The notes below the pieces were generated by a model that saw nothing but the letters and a program-made list of their open reading frames with translations, was not told the DNA's origin and searched no databases. From positions 487,050 to 551,049 of the forward strand of contig NZ_MPNU01000001.1 of the NCBI RefSeq assembly GCF_001896205.1: 64,000 bases of DNA. The letters are read 5' to 3'. Origin of the DNA: Edwardsiella piscicida (lineage in GTDB: Bacteria; Pseudomonadota; Gammaproteobacteria; Enterobacterales; Enterobacteriaceae). Shown here in pieces: positions 43,885 through 53,141 of this stretch (its first letter is position 1; each line of letters starts with the position of its first letter). A program made the translations under genes and the position numbers.

Positions 43885-44418
43885 TGGTCCAGCCGCAGGC
43901 ATGTTGATAGTGTTTTATTTTGAAATTTAGTAAAATAATAAAAAAACAGAACAATCAACTAAAATGTGCGCTATATCTATAAAAAACTGGGATCGCCGGC
44001 ACACTTTTTTTCCCGATGCATTTTTTCTCGTTCACCCCCTCTGCCTTCGCTTCGATAGAAAAAGAAGCCAGATATCAATAAATTATTAATATATTCCTTA
44101 TTCATATAAAAAATAATTTTACCTTTACCTCTTTCTGTAGGTAAATATTCAAAATATTCCCCTTTTTAGAGAAAATTTTTTATGTAACCCCCGATAGCAG
44201 AGCGATGAGTTGAAAAAATTTTCTCCCGCGACAGCGCTATGATCACATCACAATAATAACGCCTGCACCTACTGATGTTATTGCGCCATCGCTCTGCTGC
44301 GCGGCATCCGACTCTGTAAATCATAACGATGATAATTCCCTACAGGCGGCTCCGGCACGGTAGAGACAGACTCCTATTGGCCACGGATCCCGCCGTTGAA
44401 TGGCAAGTGAGAGCGACG
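43885..44418. other. AT-rich regulatory region upstream of cyuP
   Basis: This 534-base gap is strikingly AT-rich from about 43905 to 44270, unlike the GC-rich neighbours, with short A and T runs and repeated AAATATTC/AATATTC words near 44141-44160. No protein-coding frame is credible. It most likely contains the cyuPA promoter and binding sites for the cysteine-responsive Lrp-type regulator CyuR, CRP or nucleoid proteins, but I could not pin down a consensus site. The A+T bias itself is directly visible. Confidence 0.45.
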
Positions 44419-45750
44419 ATGGAGACGACACAAATGAGCAGTGTGGCACTGACGGATCACCCCGCCGTCACCCGGGACGGTATGAGCGACAGCGAGTGGC
44501 GGGAGGCCACCCGTTTTGACAGTACCGATGTGGGATGGGTGATTATGAGCATCGGGATGGCGATCGGGGCCGGTATCGTCTTTTTGCCGGTTCAGGTTGG
44601 GCTGATGGGACTGTGGGTTTTCCTGCTGTCGTCCGTCGTGGGCTACCCGGCGATGTATTTGTTTCAGCGCCTGTTTATCAACACGTTGGCCGAGTCGCCG
44701 GAGTGTCGCGATTATCCCAGCGTGATCAGCGGTTACCTGGGGAAAAACTGGGGGATCTTGCTGGGGGCGCTCTACTTCGTGATGCTGGTGATTTGGATGT
44801 TCGTCTATTCCACCGCCATTACCAATGACAGCGCCTCTTACCTGCACACCTTCGGCGTGACGGAGGGGCTGCTCTCGGAGAACCCCTTTTACGGGCTGGC
44901 GCTGATCTGTGTCTTGGTGGCCATCTCATCGCGCGGTGAGCTGCTGTTGTTTAAGCTGTCCAGTTTTATGGTGCTGACCAAACTGCTGGTGGTGGCCGCG
45001 CTGGGGATTGCCATGGTCGGAATGTGGCATCTGTATAACGTGGGCGCGCTGCCGCCGCTGGGGCTGCTGGTGAAAAATGCGGTGATCACGCTGCCGTTTA
45101 CCCTGACGTCGATCCTGTTCATTCAGACGCTCAGCCCGATGGTTATCTCATACCGGGCGCACTGCAAATCGCGCGAGGTGGCACGCTATAAGGCGCTGCG
45201 CGCGATGAACATCGCCTTTGGCGTTCTGTTCGTGACGGTCTTCTTTTATGCGGTCTCCTTCACGCTGGCGATGGGGCATGATGAGGCGGTGAAGGCCTAT
45301 CAGCAGAATATTTCCGCGCTGGCCATCGCCGCGCAGTTCATCGACGGCGGAGCCGGCAACTGGGTCACCGTGGTGAGCGTCATCCTGAATATCTTCGCGG
45401 TGATGACGGCATTCTTTGGGGTGTATCTGGGCTTTCGCGAAGCCACTCAGGGAATCGTGATGAACCTGCTGCGGCGCATGATGCCGCCGGAGCGAATCAA
45501 GGCGCGTTGGGTTCAAAACGGCATCATGGTGTTTGCCGTCCTGCTGGCCTGGGGCGCGATTATCCTTAATGCGCCGGTGCTGAGCTTTACCTCCATCTGC
45601 AGCCCGATCTTCGGCATGGTGGGATGCCTGATCCCCGCCTATCTGGTGTACCGGGTTCCGGCGCTGCATAAGTATAAGGGCGTATCCCTGCTGGTGATTA
45701 TTATCACCGGGCTGCTGCTGTGTATCTCACCGCTGCTGGCCTTTTCCTGA
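44419..45750 (+). CDS. cyuP: Cysteine/serine transporter CyuP (YhaO), HAAAP family
   Basis: Starting at ATG 44419 the protein has 443 residues, the length of E. coli YhaO. After a polar N-terminus come about 11 transmembrane segments, beginning VGWVIMSIGMAIGAGIVFLP and ending YKGVSLLVIIITGLLLCISP. The sequence follows YhaO almost throughout (ESPECRDYPSVISGYLGKNW). In E. coli this carrier imports L-cysteine (and serine) and is paired with CyuA. ATG 44434 is an alternative start with GGAGA upstream. cyuA follows after 44 bases. E. coli has mtr in this chromosomal position. Confidence 0.92.
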   Translation: METTQMSSVALTDHPAVTRDGMSDSEWREATRFDSTDVGWVIMSIGMAIGAGIVFLPVQVGLMGLWVFLLSSVVGYPAMYLFQRLFINTLAESPECRDYPSVISGYLGKNWGILLGALYFVMLVIWMFVYSTAITNDSASYLHTFGVTEGLLSENPFYGLALICVLVAISSRGELLLFKLSSFMVLTKLLVVAALGIAMVGMWHLYNVGALPPLGLLVKNAVITLPFTLTSILFIQTLSPMVISYRAHCKSREVARYKALRAMNIAFGVLFVTVFFYAVSFTLAMGHDEAVKAYQQNISALAIAAQFIDGGAGNWVTVVSVILNIFAVMTAFFGVYLGFREATQGIVMNLLRRMMPPERIKARWVQNGIMVFAVLLAWGAIILNAPVLSFTSICSPIFGMVGCLIPAYLVYRVPALHKYKGVSLLVIIITGLLLCISPLLAFS

Positions 45751-45794
45751 GGGATAACGTGCAACGATAGCGGTAATAACCAAAGGTTTGAAGC

Positions 45795-47111
45795 ATGAAT
45801 ACGATACAAAACGCCTGTGATACTGACGCGCTGTGGGCGGAGTTTATTCGCGCCGTGCGTCAGGAGGTCAAGCCGGCCGTCGGCTGTACCGAACCGGTCT
45901 CTCTGGCCCTGGCCGCCGCCATCGCGGCGCGTCAGCTGGCAGCGCCGGTGGATCGCATTGTCTGCCGCGTGTCGCCGAACCTGATGAAGAACGGTATGGG
46001 CGTCACGGTGCCGGGGACCGGGATGGTCGGCCTGCCGATCGCGGCGGCGCTGGGGGCGCTCGGGGGCGACGCGGACGCCGGACTGGAGGTGATTAAAAAC
46101 GCCTCCGCCGCGTCGGTGGCGGCCGCCCGTGCGCTGCTGGCAGAGGGCCGGGTCAGCGTCGGTATGGAGCAGCCCTGCGAGCAGGTGCTGCTCTCCTGCG
46201 CTCGGGTTTACGCCGGTGAGGCGTGGGCGGAGGTGACCATCGCCGGCGATCATACCCGCGTGGTGCGTATCGTGCATAACGATCGCGAGATCTTTCGCGC
46301 TGCCGATGTGGCGAACGCCGCGACGGAGGCGGGATACTGTTTGGCCCAGGCCTCGCTGGCGCAGGTCTACCGTTTTGCCTGCGATGTCCCGCTGGAGCGT
46401 ATCTCCTTTATTCTGGATGCGGCGGAGCTGAACGGCGCGCTGTCGCGAGAAGGGCTGCGCAGTCGCTATGGTCTGCACATCGGCGCTACGCTGGCCCAGC
46501 AGCGTGAGCGTGGCCTGCTCTCTCACGATCTGCTCAGCGAGATCATGATCCGCACCTCCGCCGCCTCCGATGCGCGTATGGGGGGGGCGGTGTTGCCGGC
46601 CATGAGTAACTCCGGCTCGGGCAATCAGGGGATCACCGCGACGATGCCGGTGGTGGTGGTCGCCGAGCATATGCAGGCTTCGCAGGAGCAGCTGGCGCGA
46701 GCGCTGATGCTGTCGCATCTGACGGCGATCTACATCCACAGTAAGCTGCCGACGCTGTCAGCCCTGTGCGCCGCCACGACGGCGGCGATGGGCGCGGCGG
46801 CCGGCATCGCTTGGCTGATCGACGGTCGCTATGAGGCGGTCGCCATGGCGATCGGCAGCATGATCGGCGATGTGAGCGGAATGATCTGCGATGGGGCTTC
46901 CAACAGCTGTGCGATGAAGGTCTCCACCAGCGCCAGCGCCGCGTTTAAGGCGGTGCTGATGGCGCTGGACGACAGCGCGGTGAGCGGTAACGAGGGGATC
47001 GTGGCGCACGACGTGGATCAGTCGATCGCCAACCTGTGCGCGCTGGCCAGCGGCGCGATGCGCCAGACGGATACCCAGATTATTGAGATCATGGCGCGCA
47101 AGGCCTCGTGA
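45795..47111 (+). CDS. cyuA: L-cysteine desulfidase CyuA (YhaM)
   Basis: The 438-residue protein matches E. coli YhaM (436) of the UPF0597 / serine dehydratase alpha-like family. Conserved features include [17 protein letters not shown] (Cys at about 32), [32 protein letters not shown] and [19 protein letters not shown]; the cysteines are candidates for the iron-sulfur cluster. It breaks L-cysteine down to pyruvate, ammonia and sulfide, chiefly in anaerobic conditions. It forms an operon with cyuP and ends at a strong terminator convergent with ubiV. Confidence 0.93.
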   Translation: MNTIQNACDTDALWAEFIRAVRQEVKPAVGCTEPVSLALAAAIAARQLAAPVDRIVCRVSPNLMKNGMGVTVPGTGMVGLPIAAALGALGGDADAGLEVIKNASAASVAAARALLAEGRVSVGMEQPCEQVLLSCARVYAGEAWAEVTIAGDHTRVVRIVHNDREIFRAADVANAATEAGYCLAQASLAQVYRFACDVPLERISFILDAAELNGALSREGLRSRYGLHIGATLAQQRERGLLSHDLLSEIMIRTSAASDARMGGAVLPAMSNSGSGNQGITATMPVVVVAEHMQASQEQLARALMLSHLTAIYIHSKLPTLSALCAATTAAMGAAAGIAWLIDGRYEAVAMAIGSMIGDVSGMICDGASNSCAMKVSTSASAAFKAVLMALDDSAVSGNEGIVAHDVDQSIANLCALASGAMRQTDTQIIEIMARKAS

Positions 47112-47134
47112 GCCACGGCGGTGACGCAAAAATT

Positions 47135-47163
47135 AAACGGGCGCCCTGTGCGCCCGTTTTTCC
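47135..47163 (+). terminator. Terminator of cyuA
   Basis: AAACGGGCGC and GCGCCCGTTTTT form a stem of nine to ten pairs around CCTGT, followed by five T residues. It may also stop ubiV transcription from the other side. Confidence 0.88.
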
Positions 47164-47171
47164 AGGCCGCC

Positions 47172-48050
47172 TCAGCTTGACAGGGTCAGCCCGGCCAGCT
47201 GGTTCCAGTAGCCGTTGCATTCAGCCTGACGCGCCAGCGTCAGCGGCGCATCTCCCTGCTGGTTCGCCCGGAAGCGGCTCAGCATCTCCAGCGTCTCTTC
47301 TCCCTGCGGTGAGAGGCGTACGATATCGACCAATCCCTGCATTTCCCGCAGCTGGTTGCCCAGATTGTAGCAATAGCCGCTCAGGGTCTGGATCCCGTTG
47401 AGGACGAAAACCTGCTGCTGCTCCTGCGACAGGACCCGTCGCCCTTGGGGATAGCGGATGCAGCAGGTGTCGCACTCATCCTTGGGCAGGTTTTCAGCGC
47501 GGGCGGTAAAGCAGCGGGCGGAGTAGGCCAGCGGCAGATGGCCGTAGGCGAAGACTTCGGTCTCAAACTGCCCGAGGATCCCCAGTTCATCGCACTGTTG
47601 GCGAATGTTGCGCAGCCAGTCGCGCGACAGCTCCACCGGCATGCACCAGCGTACCATCCCTTGTCGCAGCAGCAGCCGCAGCGTGACGGCGTTATAGCAG
47701 TTGAGCGCCGGGCCGGCGACAAACGGCAGGTGCCGCTCGGCGGCCAGGTTGACCGCGGCCAGATCGTTGGCCTCGATCAGAAACTCTCCGTTCTCGATAT
47801 AGCGGCGTAGCTCGCTCAGTTCCGAGGGGGCCTGCAGCAGCGCCAGGGTTGACAGGACCACCTGTTTGCCGCCGTCAGCCAGCGTCCGGGCCAGAGCCAG
47901 CCAGTCGCTGGACTTGATGACCCGCCGTTTGCTGCAGACCGTTTCGCCCAGATAGACGATGTCGGCCTCGCTGGCGGCGGCGGCCCGATAGAATGCCTCT
48001 AGGCGGGCCTGTGGCCAGCAGTACAGTACTGCGCCGAGTGCGAATTGCAT
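47172..48050 (-). CDS. ubiV: O2-independent ubiquinone hydroxylation protein UbiV (YhbV)
   Basis: The 292-residue protein equals E. coli YhbV in length. It belongs to the U32 peptidase-like family. Four cysteines suited to a 4Fe-4S cluster are visible: one in GETVCSKRR (about 39) and three in CFTARAENLPKDEC-DTCC, with the family's spacing. UbiV and UbiU form a complex that hydroxylates ubiquinone precursors without oxygen. ATG 48050 has AAGGAG 8 bases upstream; seven extra upstream codons are open but unsupported. It is 11 bases after ubiU. Confidence 0.95.
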   Translation of the reverse strand: MQFALGAVLYCWPQARLEAFYRAAAASEADIVYLGETVCSKRRVIKSSDWLALARTLADGGKQVVLSTLALLQAPSELSELRRYIENGEFLIEANDLAAVNLAAERHLPFVAGPALNCYNAVTLRLLLRQGMVRWCMPVELSRDWLRNIRQQCDELGILGQFETEVFAYGHLPLAYSARCFTARAENLPKDECDTCCIRYPQGRRVLSQEQQQVFVLNGIQTLSGYCYNLGNQLREMQGLVDIVRLSPQGEETLEMLSRFRANQQGDAPLTLARQAECNGYWNQLAGLTLSS

Positions 48051-48061
48051 GGTCGGACTCC

Positions 48062-49057
48062 TTACTGCCATCGGCGATGATAGGCGCCGAGGGTGGTCTG
48101 CGCGCCTTCTGAAACGGCGTCGAGCGCCTCCATCCAGGCGGCGTCGGGGGTGAAGTGTTCAGGATCACGACGGCAGCGATCGATAGCCTGTCGCCACACC
48201 CGCGTTACCTGGCTGACGTAGGCCGGGCTGCGCTGGCGCCCCTCGATTTTGACTGAGGCGATATTGGCCTCCATCAGCGCCGGCAGCAGCGCGAGCGTAT
48301 TCAGGCTGGTCGGCTCCTCCAGCGTATGGTAGCGCACGCCGTCGACCAGGTAGCGCCCCTTGCACAGCGTGGGATAGCCCGCATTTTCGTCATTGGCATA
48401 GCGATCGATCAGGACGTCGTTGAGGCGGGACTCCATGCCCTGCGGGGTCTGCTGCCAGCGTACGAAGCGGGCGGGCGAACAGGCGCCGACGGTGTTGGGA
48501 GACTCTCCGGTCAGGTAGGAAGAGAGGTAGCAGCGCCCCTCGGACATGATGCACAGGCTGCCGAAGGCGAAGACCTCCAGCGGCACCGGACTGCAGCGCG
48601 CCAGCTGTTTTACCTGATGCAGCGAAAGAACGCGCGGCAGCACCACGCGCGCGACCGCAAAGTGACGCTGGTAGAAGCGGATCGCCTCTTCGTTCGTCAC
48701 CGATGCCTGTACCGAAACGTGGCGCTCAATGTGAGGGTAGCGTTCGGCGGCGTACTCCAGCATGGCCAAATCGGCGAGGATCAGCGCGTCAGCGCCCAGC
48801 TGGGCGGCCATATCTACCGCCCGTTGCCAGCGGCTATAGCCGTCGGGGTGGGCAAAGGTGTTGATAGCGATATGCAGCTTACGGCCGCGTTGGTGCACAT
48901 ATTCCAGCGCCTCCTGCAGCTTTTTTTCATTAAAATTGAGGCCGGCGAAATGGCGGGCGTTGGTATCGTCTTTCAGTCCAATATAGACAGCGTCGGCACC
49001 ATTCTCTACGGCCGCTTTGAGGGCGGGCAGGTTACCGGCGGGGCACAGCAGCTCCAT
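48062..49057 (-). CDS. ubiU: O2-independent ubiquinone hydroxylation protein UbiU (YhbU)
   Basis: The 331-residue protein equals E. coli YhbU. It starts MELLCPAGNLPALKAAVENG and carries the U32 cysteine pattern: FGSLCIMSEGRC, then GACSPARF and YPTLCKGRYL, which hold the 4Fe-4S cluster in E. coli. With UbiV and UbiT it makes ubiquinone in anaerobic or microaerobic cells. ATG 49057 follows AGGA by about 9 bases. It is divergent from ubiT, so the three genes share one regulatory region. Confidence 0.95.
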   Translation of the reverse strand: MELLCPAGNLPALKAAVENGADAVYIGLKDDTNARHFAGLNFNEKKLQEALEYVHQRGRKLHIAINTFAHPDGYSRWQRAVDMAAQLGADALILADLAMLEYAAERYPHIERHVSVQASVTNEEAIRFYQRHFAVARVVLPRVLSLHQVKQLARCSPVPLEVFAFGSLCIMSEGRCYLSSYLTGESPNTVGACSPARFVRWQQTPQGMESRLNDVLIDRYANDENAGYPTLCKGRYLVDGVRYHTLEEPTSLNTLALLPALMEANIASVKIEGRQRSPAYVSQVTRVWRQAIDRCRRDPEHFTPDAAWMEALDAVSEGAQTTLGAYHRRWQ

Positions 49058-49360
49058 ATGTGAATTCCTGAGTTTGGCCACGGATAACGCCGGGCGTGGC
49101 GTGTTAGGGGATGGATATCGACACCGCGGCCCGGGCGGTGTTCTGTCCGCTAGGGTGTCATTCTAGATAAGACGTTATGTAATTGTTTTGATTTCAGGCA
49201 GTTTCCGGCGTGTTGAATCACTGTTACCAGATGGCCTGCGCAACGGCGGCGGCGGCGTATTAATCCGTGACAATGACGGGCCTTTTTGTTGATATAAGAC
49301 GCAGTCTGCATGGGCGGTTGTGGCAGAATAGACGCTGTCTGATCAGAAGGAGTCACTGCG
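49058..49360. other. ubiU-ubiT divergent promoter region
   Basis: This 303-base gap drives ubiUV to the left and ubiT-yhbS to the right. It is AT-rich around 49165-49195 and 49275-49300. TTGAT words occur but none forms a full FNR palindrome. The ubiT ribosome site AAGGAG is at 49347-49352. No gene is seen. Confidence 0.4.
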
Positions 49361-49882
49361 GTGTTGGAACAATTGCGAGCACGCATCGTGCGTCAGGGGC
49401 CGGCATTCTTGAGCCTGCCGTTAAAAGTTACGCCGTTTGTCCTGCAGCGGCATGTGTTGGAGCAGCTGCTGGCCTGGCAGTTTCGCCAGGCGCTGGCTGA
49501 GGGCGAGCTGGCGTTTCTCGACGGGCGCTGGCTGCAGGTTGACGTGCGCGATCTCGGTCTGCGCTGGTTTGTCACCGTGCAACAGGGGACGCTGCGCGTG
49601 GGGCGTCAGCAGCAGGCGGATGTCAGCTTCAGCGCGGACGCTAACGATCTGATCCTGATCGCCGCCCGCAAAGAGGATCCCGATACGCTTTTCTTCCAGC
49701 GTCGTCTGCGTATTGAGGGCGATACCGAGCTGGGGCTGCAGGTTAAAAATCTGATGGATGCCATCGATCCTGAGCTGATGCCGGCGCCGCTGCGCCTGGC
49801 GCTGATGCAGCTGGCTGATTTTGTCGAGGCCGGTCTGCGGGAGGGCACGCCGATCGATGCGCGTGCGGTAACGTCATGCTGA
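49361..49882 (+). CDS. ubiT: Ubiquinone biosynthesis accessory factor UbiT (YhbT)
   Basis: The 173-residue protein (E. coli 174) is a single SCP2 lipid-binding domain, with FRQALAEGELAFLDGRWL and the central ADVSFSADANDLILIAARKEDPDTLFFQRRL. UbiT is thought to hold the isoprenoid intermediates for UbiUV in oxygen-independent ubiquinone synthesis. It starts with GTG at 49361, with AAGGAG 8 bases before. Its last seven bases overlap yhbS. Confidence 0.93.
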   Translation: MLEQLRARIVRQGPAFLSLPLKVTPFVLQRHVLEQLLAWQFRQALAEGELAFLDGRWLQVDVRDLGLRWFVTVQQGTLRVGRQQQADVSFSADANDLILIAARKEDPDTLFFQRRLRIEGDTELGLQVKNLMDAIDPELMPAPLRLALMQLADFVEAGLREGTPIDARAVTSC

Positions 49883-50379
49883 TCCGGGCGGAGATCCCCG
49901 TCGATGCGCCGGGCATTGATCGGCTGCTGCGCCGCTGTTTTCCGGGCGCGGACGAGGCCGAGCTGGTTTCTTGCCTGCGCGAGGATGGGCTGCTGACCCT
50001 CGGGATCGTTGCCACGGATGATGAGGGGGGCGTGGTCGGCTATGCCGCCTTCAGCCCGGTGACGGTCGACGGTGAGGAGTGCCAGTGGGTTGGCCTGGCG
50101 CCGCTGGCGGTGGATGAAGCCTACCGCCGTCAGGGGATCGCGGAGCGGCTGGTTTATGAGGGGCTGGATACCCTGAATGAGTTCGGCTATGCCGGCGTGG
50201 CGGTGCTGGGTGACCCGCGCTACTATCAGCGCTTTGGCTTTGTTAACGCGGCGCAGAACGATCTGCACTGTCGCTGGCCGGAATGCGATACGCTCTTTCA
50301 GGTGTACGCGCTGGCGCCGCAGGCGCTGGAGCAGGCCCGTGGGCGTATCGAGTACGCCGAACCGTTTAACCGTTTTTAA
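49876..50379 (+). CDS. yhbS: GNAT-family N-acetyltransferase YhbS
   Basis: The 167-residue protein equals E. coli YhbS. It is a single GNAT domain, with the acetyl-CoA loop VDEAYRRQGIAERLVYEGL and YQRFGF near residue 115. The substrate is not established. It overlaps ubiT by seven bases and is certainly co-translated with it, as in E. coli. Confidence 0.92.
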   Translation: MLIRAEIPVDAPGIDRLLRRCFPGADEAELVSCLREDGLLTLGIVATDDEGGVVGYAAFSPVTVDGEECQWVGLAPLAVDEAYRRQGIAERLVYEGLDTLNEFGYAGVAVLGDPRYYQRFGFVNAAQNDLHCRWPECDTLFQVYALAPQALEQARGRIEYAEPFNRF

Positions 50380-50707
50380 GCCTGTGCGGCGGGTGACGAT
50401 CCCGCCGCTTATCTTCTGAACGCTTGTCGTTCTTCCCCGCTGGGTCTATCATGCTTCCCCCCGTTCGCCTGCCGGCGGGCGGGGGAGTAAGTCTGCCTGC
50501 TCCACGCATTTATCGCCATCGTCTGCGCCTCTCGCCGCGCCTGATCGCGTATTGGGCGTTTCACTGCCGTACTGCCGTACGCATCCGGGCCATAGCCCAG
50601 ACAGCGGCGGTATCATCTGTGTTTCGCCCGCAGCTCCGCGCCGTGGACAGTGCCTCCTTTAACAACAAAAAAAACGGTGCGTGACACCGTGATGACAGGG
50701 GTACAGG
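50380..50707. other. Intergenic region yhbS-putP
   Basis: The gap holds a probable yhbS terminator (GCGGCGGG pairing with CCCGCCGC at 50396-50418, then TTATCTTCT), a second GC-rich hairpin at about 50458-50487 (CCCCCG and CGCC arms), and the putP leader. The frame at 50424-50684 has a strange composition (Arg/Pro-rich) and no family features; I treat it as non-coding. Confidence 0.4.
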
Positions 50708-52192
50708 ATGAGTGTTAATACACCGACACTAATCACGTTTCTAATCTATATCTTCGGCATGATCTTGATTGGTCTGCTGGCCTATCGCGCCACCAATAAC
50801 TTCTCTGACTATATCTTGGGAGGACGCCGTTTGGGCAGCGTGGTGACCGCGCTCTCCGCCGGTGCGTCGGACATGAGCGGCTGGTTGCTGATGGGGCTGC
50901 CGGGCGCGATCTTTGTCGCCGGTCTGTCGGAGAGCTGGATCGCCATCGGGCTGGTGCTAGGGGCCTACCTCAACTGGCGTATCGTGGCCGGGCGCCTGCG
51001 GGTGCACACCGAGCTGAACAATAATGCGCTGACGCTGCCGGACTACTTTACCCAGCGTTTTGAGGATAAGCAGCGCATTCTGCGTCTGATTTCAGCGTTG
51101 ATTATTCTGGTCTTTTTCACCGTGTACTGCGCCTCCGGCGTCGTCGCCGGGGCTCGTCTGTTTGAAAGTACCTTTGGTATGAGCTACGAAAGCGCGCTGT
51201 GGGCCGGCGCGGCGGCGACGATTGCCTATACCTTTATCGGTGGTTTCCTGGCCATCAGCTGGACGGATACCGTGCAGGCGACCCTGATGATTTTTGCCCT
51301 GATCCTGACGCCGGTGATGGTGGTGGTCAGCGTCGGCGGCTTTGACGATGCCATGAACGCCATTGCGCAGCGCAGCCCGGCCTATCTGGACCTGTTCCGC
51401 GGGCTGGACTGGGTGGCGATCGTCTCCCTGATGGGATGGGGCCTGGGCTATTTTGGGCAGCCGCATATCCTGGCGCGATTTATGGCGGCGGACTCCCACC
51501 ATACGATCCGTAAGGCACGCCGAATCAGCATCGTGTGGATGATCTTCTGTCTGGGGGGCGCGGTTGCGGTTGGCTTCTTCGGGATCGCGTTCTTCTCTAC
51601 GCATCCCGAGCTGGCGCTGGAGGTGCACGAAAACAAAGAGCGAGTCTTTATCTCCCTCTCCAAGCTGCTGTTTAATCCATGGATTGCCGGGATCCTGCTG
51701 TCGGCTATTCTGGCGGCGGTGATGAGCACCCTGAGCTGCCAGCTGCTGGTGAGCGCCAGCGCGGTGACCGAAGATCTGTATAAGGCGTTTTTGCGCAAGC
51801 ATGCCAACCAGCGGGAGCTGGTGATCGTCAGCCGTACCATGGTGATGCTGATCGCGCTGATCGCCATCGGCCTGGCGGCCAACCCGCACAACTATGTGCT
51901 CGATCTGGTGAGCTATGCCTGGGCCGGCTTTGGCGCCGCCTTTGGCCCGGTGATTATTATCTCCCTGCTGTGGCCGGGCATGACGCGTAACGGCGCGCTG
52001 GCCGGTATGCTGGTGGGGGCGGCCACCGTGGTCGTGTGGAAGCAATACGCCTGGTTCCACCTGTATGAGATCATTCCCGGCTTTATTTTGGCCTCGTTGG
52101 CTATCGTGCTGGTCAGCCTGGTGGGCAAAGGGCCGTCGCCGCAGATGCGGGAGCGTTTTGCGCAGGCGAATACGATTTACCTGACGAAGTAA
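50708..52192 (+). CDS. putP: Sodium/proline symporter PutP
   Basis: The 494-residue protein (E. coli 502) has 13 predicted transmembrane helices. Family motifs are [20 protein letters not shown] (Na and proline site with conserved Asp), [15 protein letters not shown] and the SSS signature [18 protein letters not shown]. It imports proline with sodium in the inner membrane. In E. coli putP is next to putA; here putA is not adjacent, and putP lies between yhbS and yhbQ. Its terminator lies inside the convergent yhbQ, with which it overlaps by 80 bases. Confidence 0.95.
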   Translation: MSVNTPTLITFLIYIFGMILIGLLAYRATNNFSDYILGGRRLGSVVTALSAGASDMSGWLLMGLPGAIFVAGLSESWIAIGLVLGAYLNWRIVAGRLRVHTELNNNALTLPDYFTQRFEDKQRILRLISALIILVFFTVYCASGVVAGARLFESTFGMSYESALWAGAAATIAYTFIGGFLAISWTDTVQATLMIFALILTPVMVVVSVGGFDDAMNAIAQRSPAYLDLFRGLDWVAIVSLMGWGLGYFGQPHILARFMAADSHHTIRKARRISIVWMIFCLGGAVAVGFFGIAFFSTHPELALEVHENKERVFISLSKLLFNPWIAGILLSAILAAVMSTLSCQLLVSASAVTEDLYKAFLRKHANQRELVIVSRTMVMLIALIAIGLAANPHNYVLDLVSYAWAGFGAAFGPVIIISLLWPGMTRNGALAGMLVGAATVVVWKQYAWFHLYEIIPGFILASLAIVLVSLVGKGPSPQMRERFAQANTIYLTK

Positions 52193-52493
52193 GGTAGCCG
52201 CCGTCGGCTAACCACTGCAACAGACAGAGAGGCTGGTCGGCGACCAGCCTCTCTTTTTGTTTCTTGCTTAGCTGCTTAACGCGATACTCCAGCCGAGCGG
52301 CCAGCTCATGCGAGAGCGCGCACTGGTACGCCAGCGTCAGCGGTCCTTTACCGCGCAGCGCCTTGGCTCCCCGACCAGATTGATGCTGGTGGAGGCGACG
52401 TGCGACGTCGGTGGTGATACCGGTATACAGCGCACCACCGGCGGTACGCAGCATGTACAGATACCACGCATTATGCGCTACAGTATCCTGCAT
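52113..52493 (-). CDS. yhbQ: GIY-YIG nuclease superfamily protein YhbQ, C-terminally extended
   Basis: The 126-residue protein matches E. coli YhbQ (100) over its first 85 residues: [24 protein letters not shown] is the GIY-YIG motif region and [14 protein letters not shown] the conserved end. The family includes a protein with weak DNA nuclease activity; the role is unclear. The last 40 residues ([11 protein letters not shown] onward) are unlike E. coli and are translated from DNA that includes the putP terminator and the 3' end of putP on the other strand. Start ATG 52493 is chosen by homology; its ribosome site (GAGAGA) is weak. Confidence 0.85.
   Translation of the reverse strand: MQDTVAHNAWYLYMLRTAGGALYTGITTDVARRLHQHQSGRGAKALRGKGPLTLAYQCALSHELAARLEYRVKQLSKKQKERLVADQPLCLLQWLADGGYLTSSGKSYSPAQNAPASAATALCPPG
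52226..52262 (+). terminator. Terminator of putP inside yhbQ
   Basis: A perfect 13-pair stem (AGAGAGGCTGGTC with GACCAGCCTCTCT) with a 3-base loop is followed by TTTTTGTTTCTT. It lies 34 bases after the putP stop and entirely within the yhbQ reading frame on the other strand. Confidence 0.92.
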
Positions 52494-52578
52494 TGGGATC
52501 TCTCGGTGGGAAACGGTGGGATCAGTGTACGCGACGACGGCGCTGGGGACGAGTCCCGGCGCGGCGGTAGGAGAGGGA

Positions 52579-53034
52579 ATGAGCAACGACGATACGCTGG
52601 CGGCCATCCGGCGTTTCCTGGCCCGTCAGCACGTTGTGACGCTGGCCGTCGGGCAAGGGGAGGCGCTGTGGTGCGCCGACTGTTTTTATGCGCTGGATGC
52701 GCCGACGATGACGCTGTACCTGCTGACCTCGCCGACCTCCCATCACGGACGGCTGATGTCGGTCAACCCACGGGTCGCCGGGACGGTGGCTCACCAGACG
52801 CGCAGCGTGGCGAAGATCCAGGGGATACAGTTTCACGGCCGGGTTGCGTGCCTTGAAGGAGAGGCGGCGGCGGCGGCGTATGCGCTCTACTATCGCCGTT
52901 TCCCGCTGGCGAGGGCCAGGCCATCGCCGGTCTGGGGGCTGCGCCTGATGCGGGTGAAGATGACCGACAATACCTGCGGCTTTGGCCATAAGCGTCACTG
53001 GGCCCGCCAGGGCGAGCCAGTGGGGGTATACTAA
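52579..53034 (+). CDS. yhbP: YhbP-family protein (UPF0306, FMN-binding split-barrel fold)
   Basis: The 151-residue protein (E. coli YhbP 147) begins [20 protein letters not shown] and shows the split-barrel pattern of pyridoxamine 5'-phosphate oxidase-like proteins ([21 protein letters not shown]). No reaction is known for YhbP. ATG 52579 has GGAGAGG upstream. It is divergent from yhbQ; the frame is open upstream, but those codons overlap the yhbQ 5' region. Confidence 0.88.
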   Translation: MSNDDTLAAIRRFLARQHVVTLAVGQGEALWCADCFYALDAPTMTLYLLTSPTSHHGRLMSVNPRVAGTVAHQTRSVAKIQGIQFHGRVACLEGEAAAAAYALYYRRFPLARARPSPVWGLRLMRVKMTDNTCGFGHKRHWARQGEPVGVY

Positions 53035-53141
53035 GAGAAGCTATCGCTGTGCGAGACGTCGGCGCGGAACGGGCGACCCCTTCCGGCGTTGACGGTGTAT
53101 ACCGTGGCGGAAGGCGCCAAAAAAATAGGGAGGAGTCACCG

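Noticed and set aside
50424..50684. 86-codon frame upstream of putP
   Set aside because: Arg/Pro-rich, covers a GC-rich hairpin, and has no recognisable domain.
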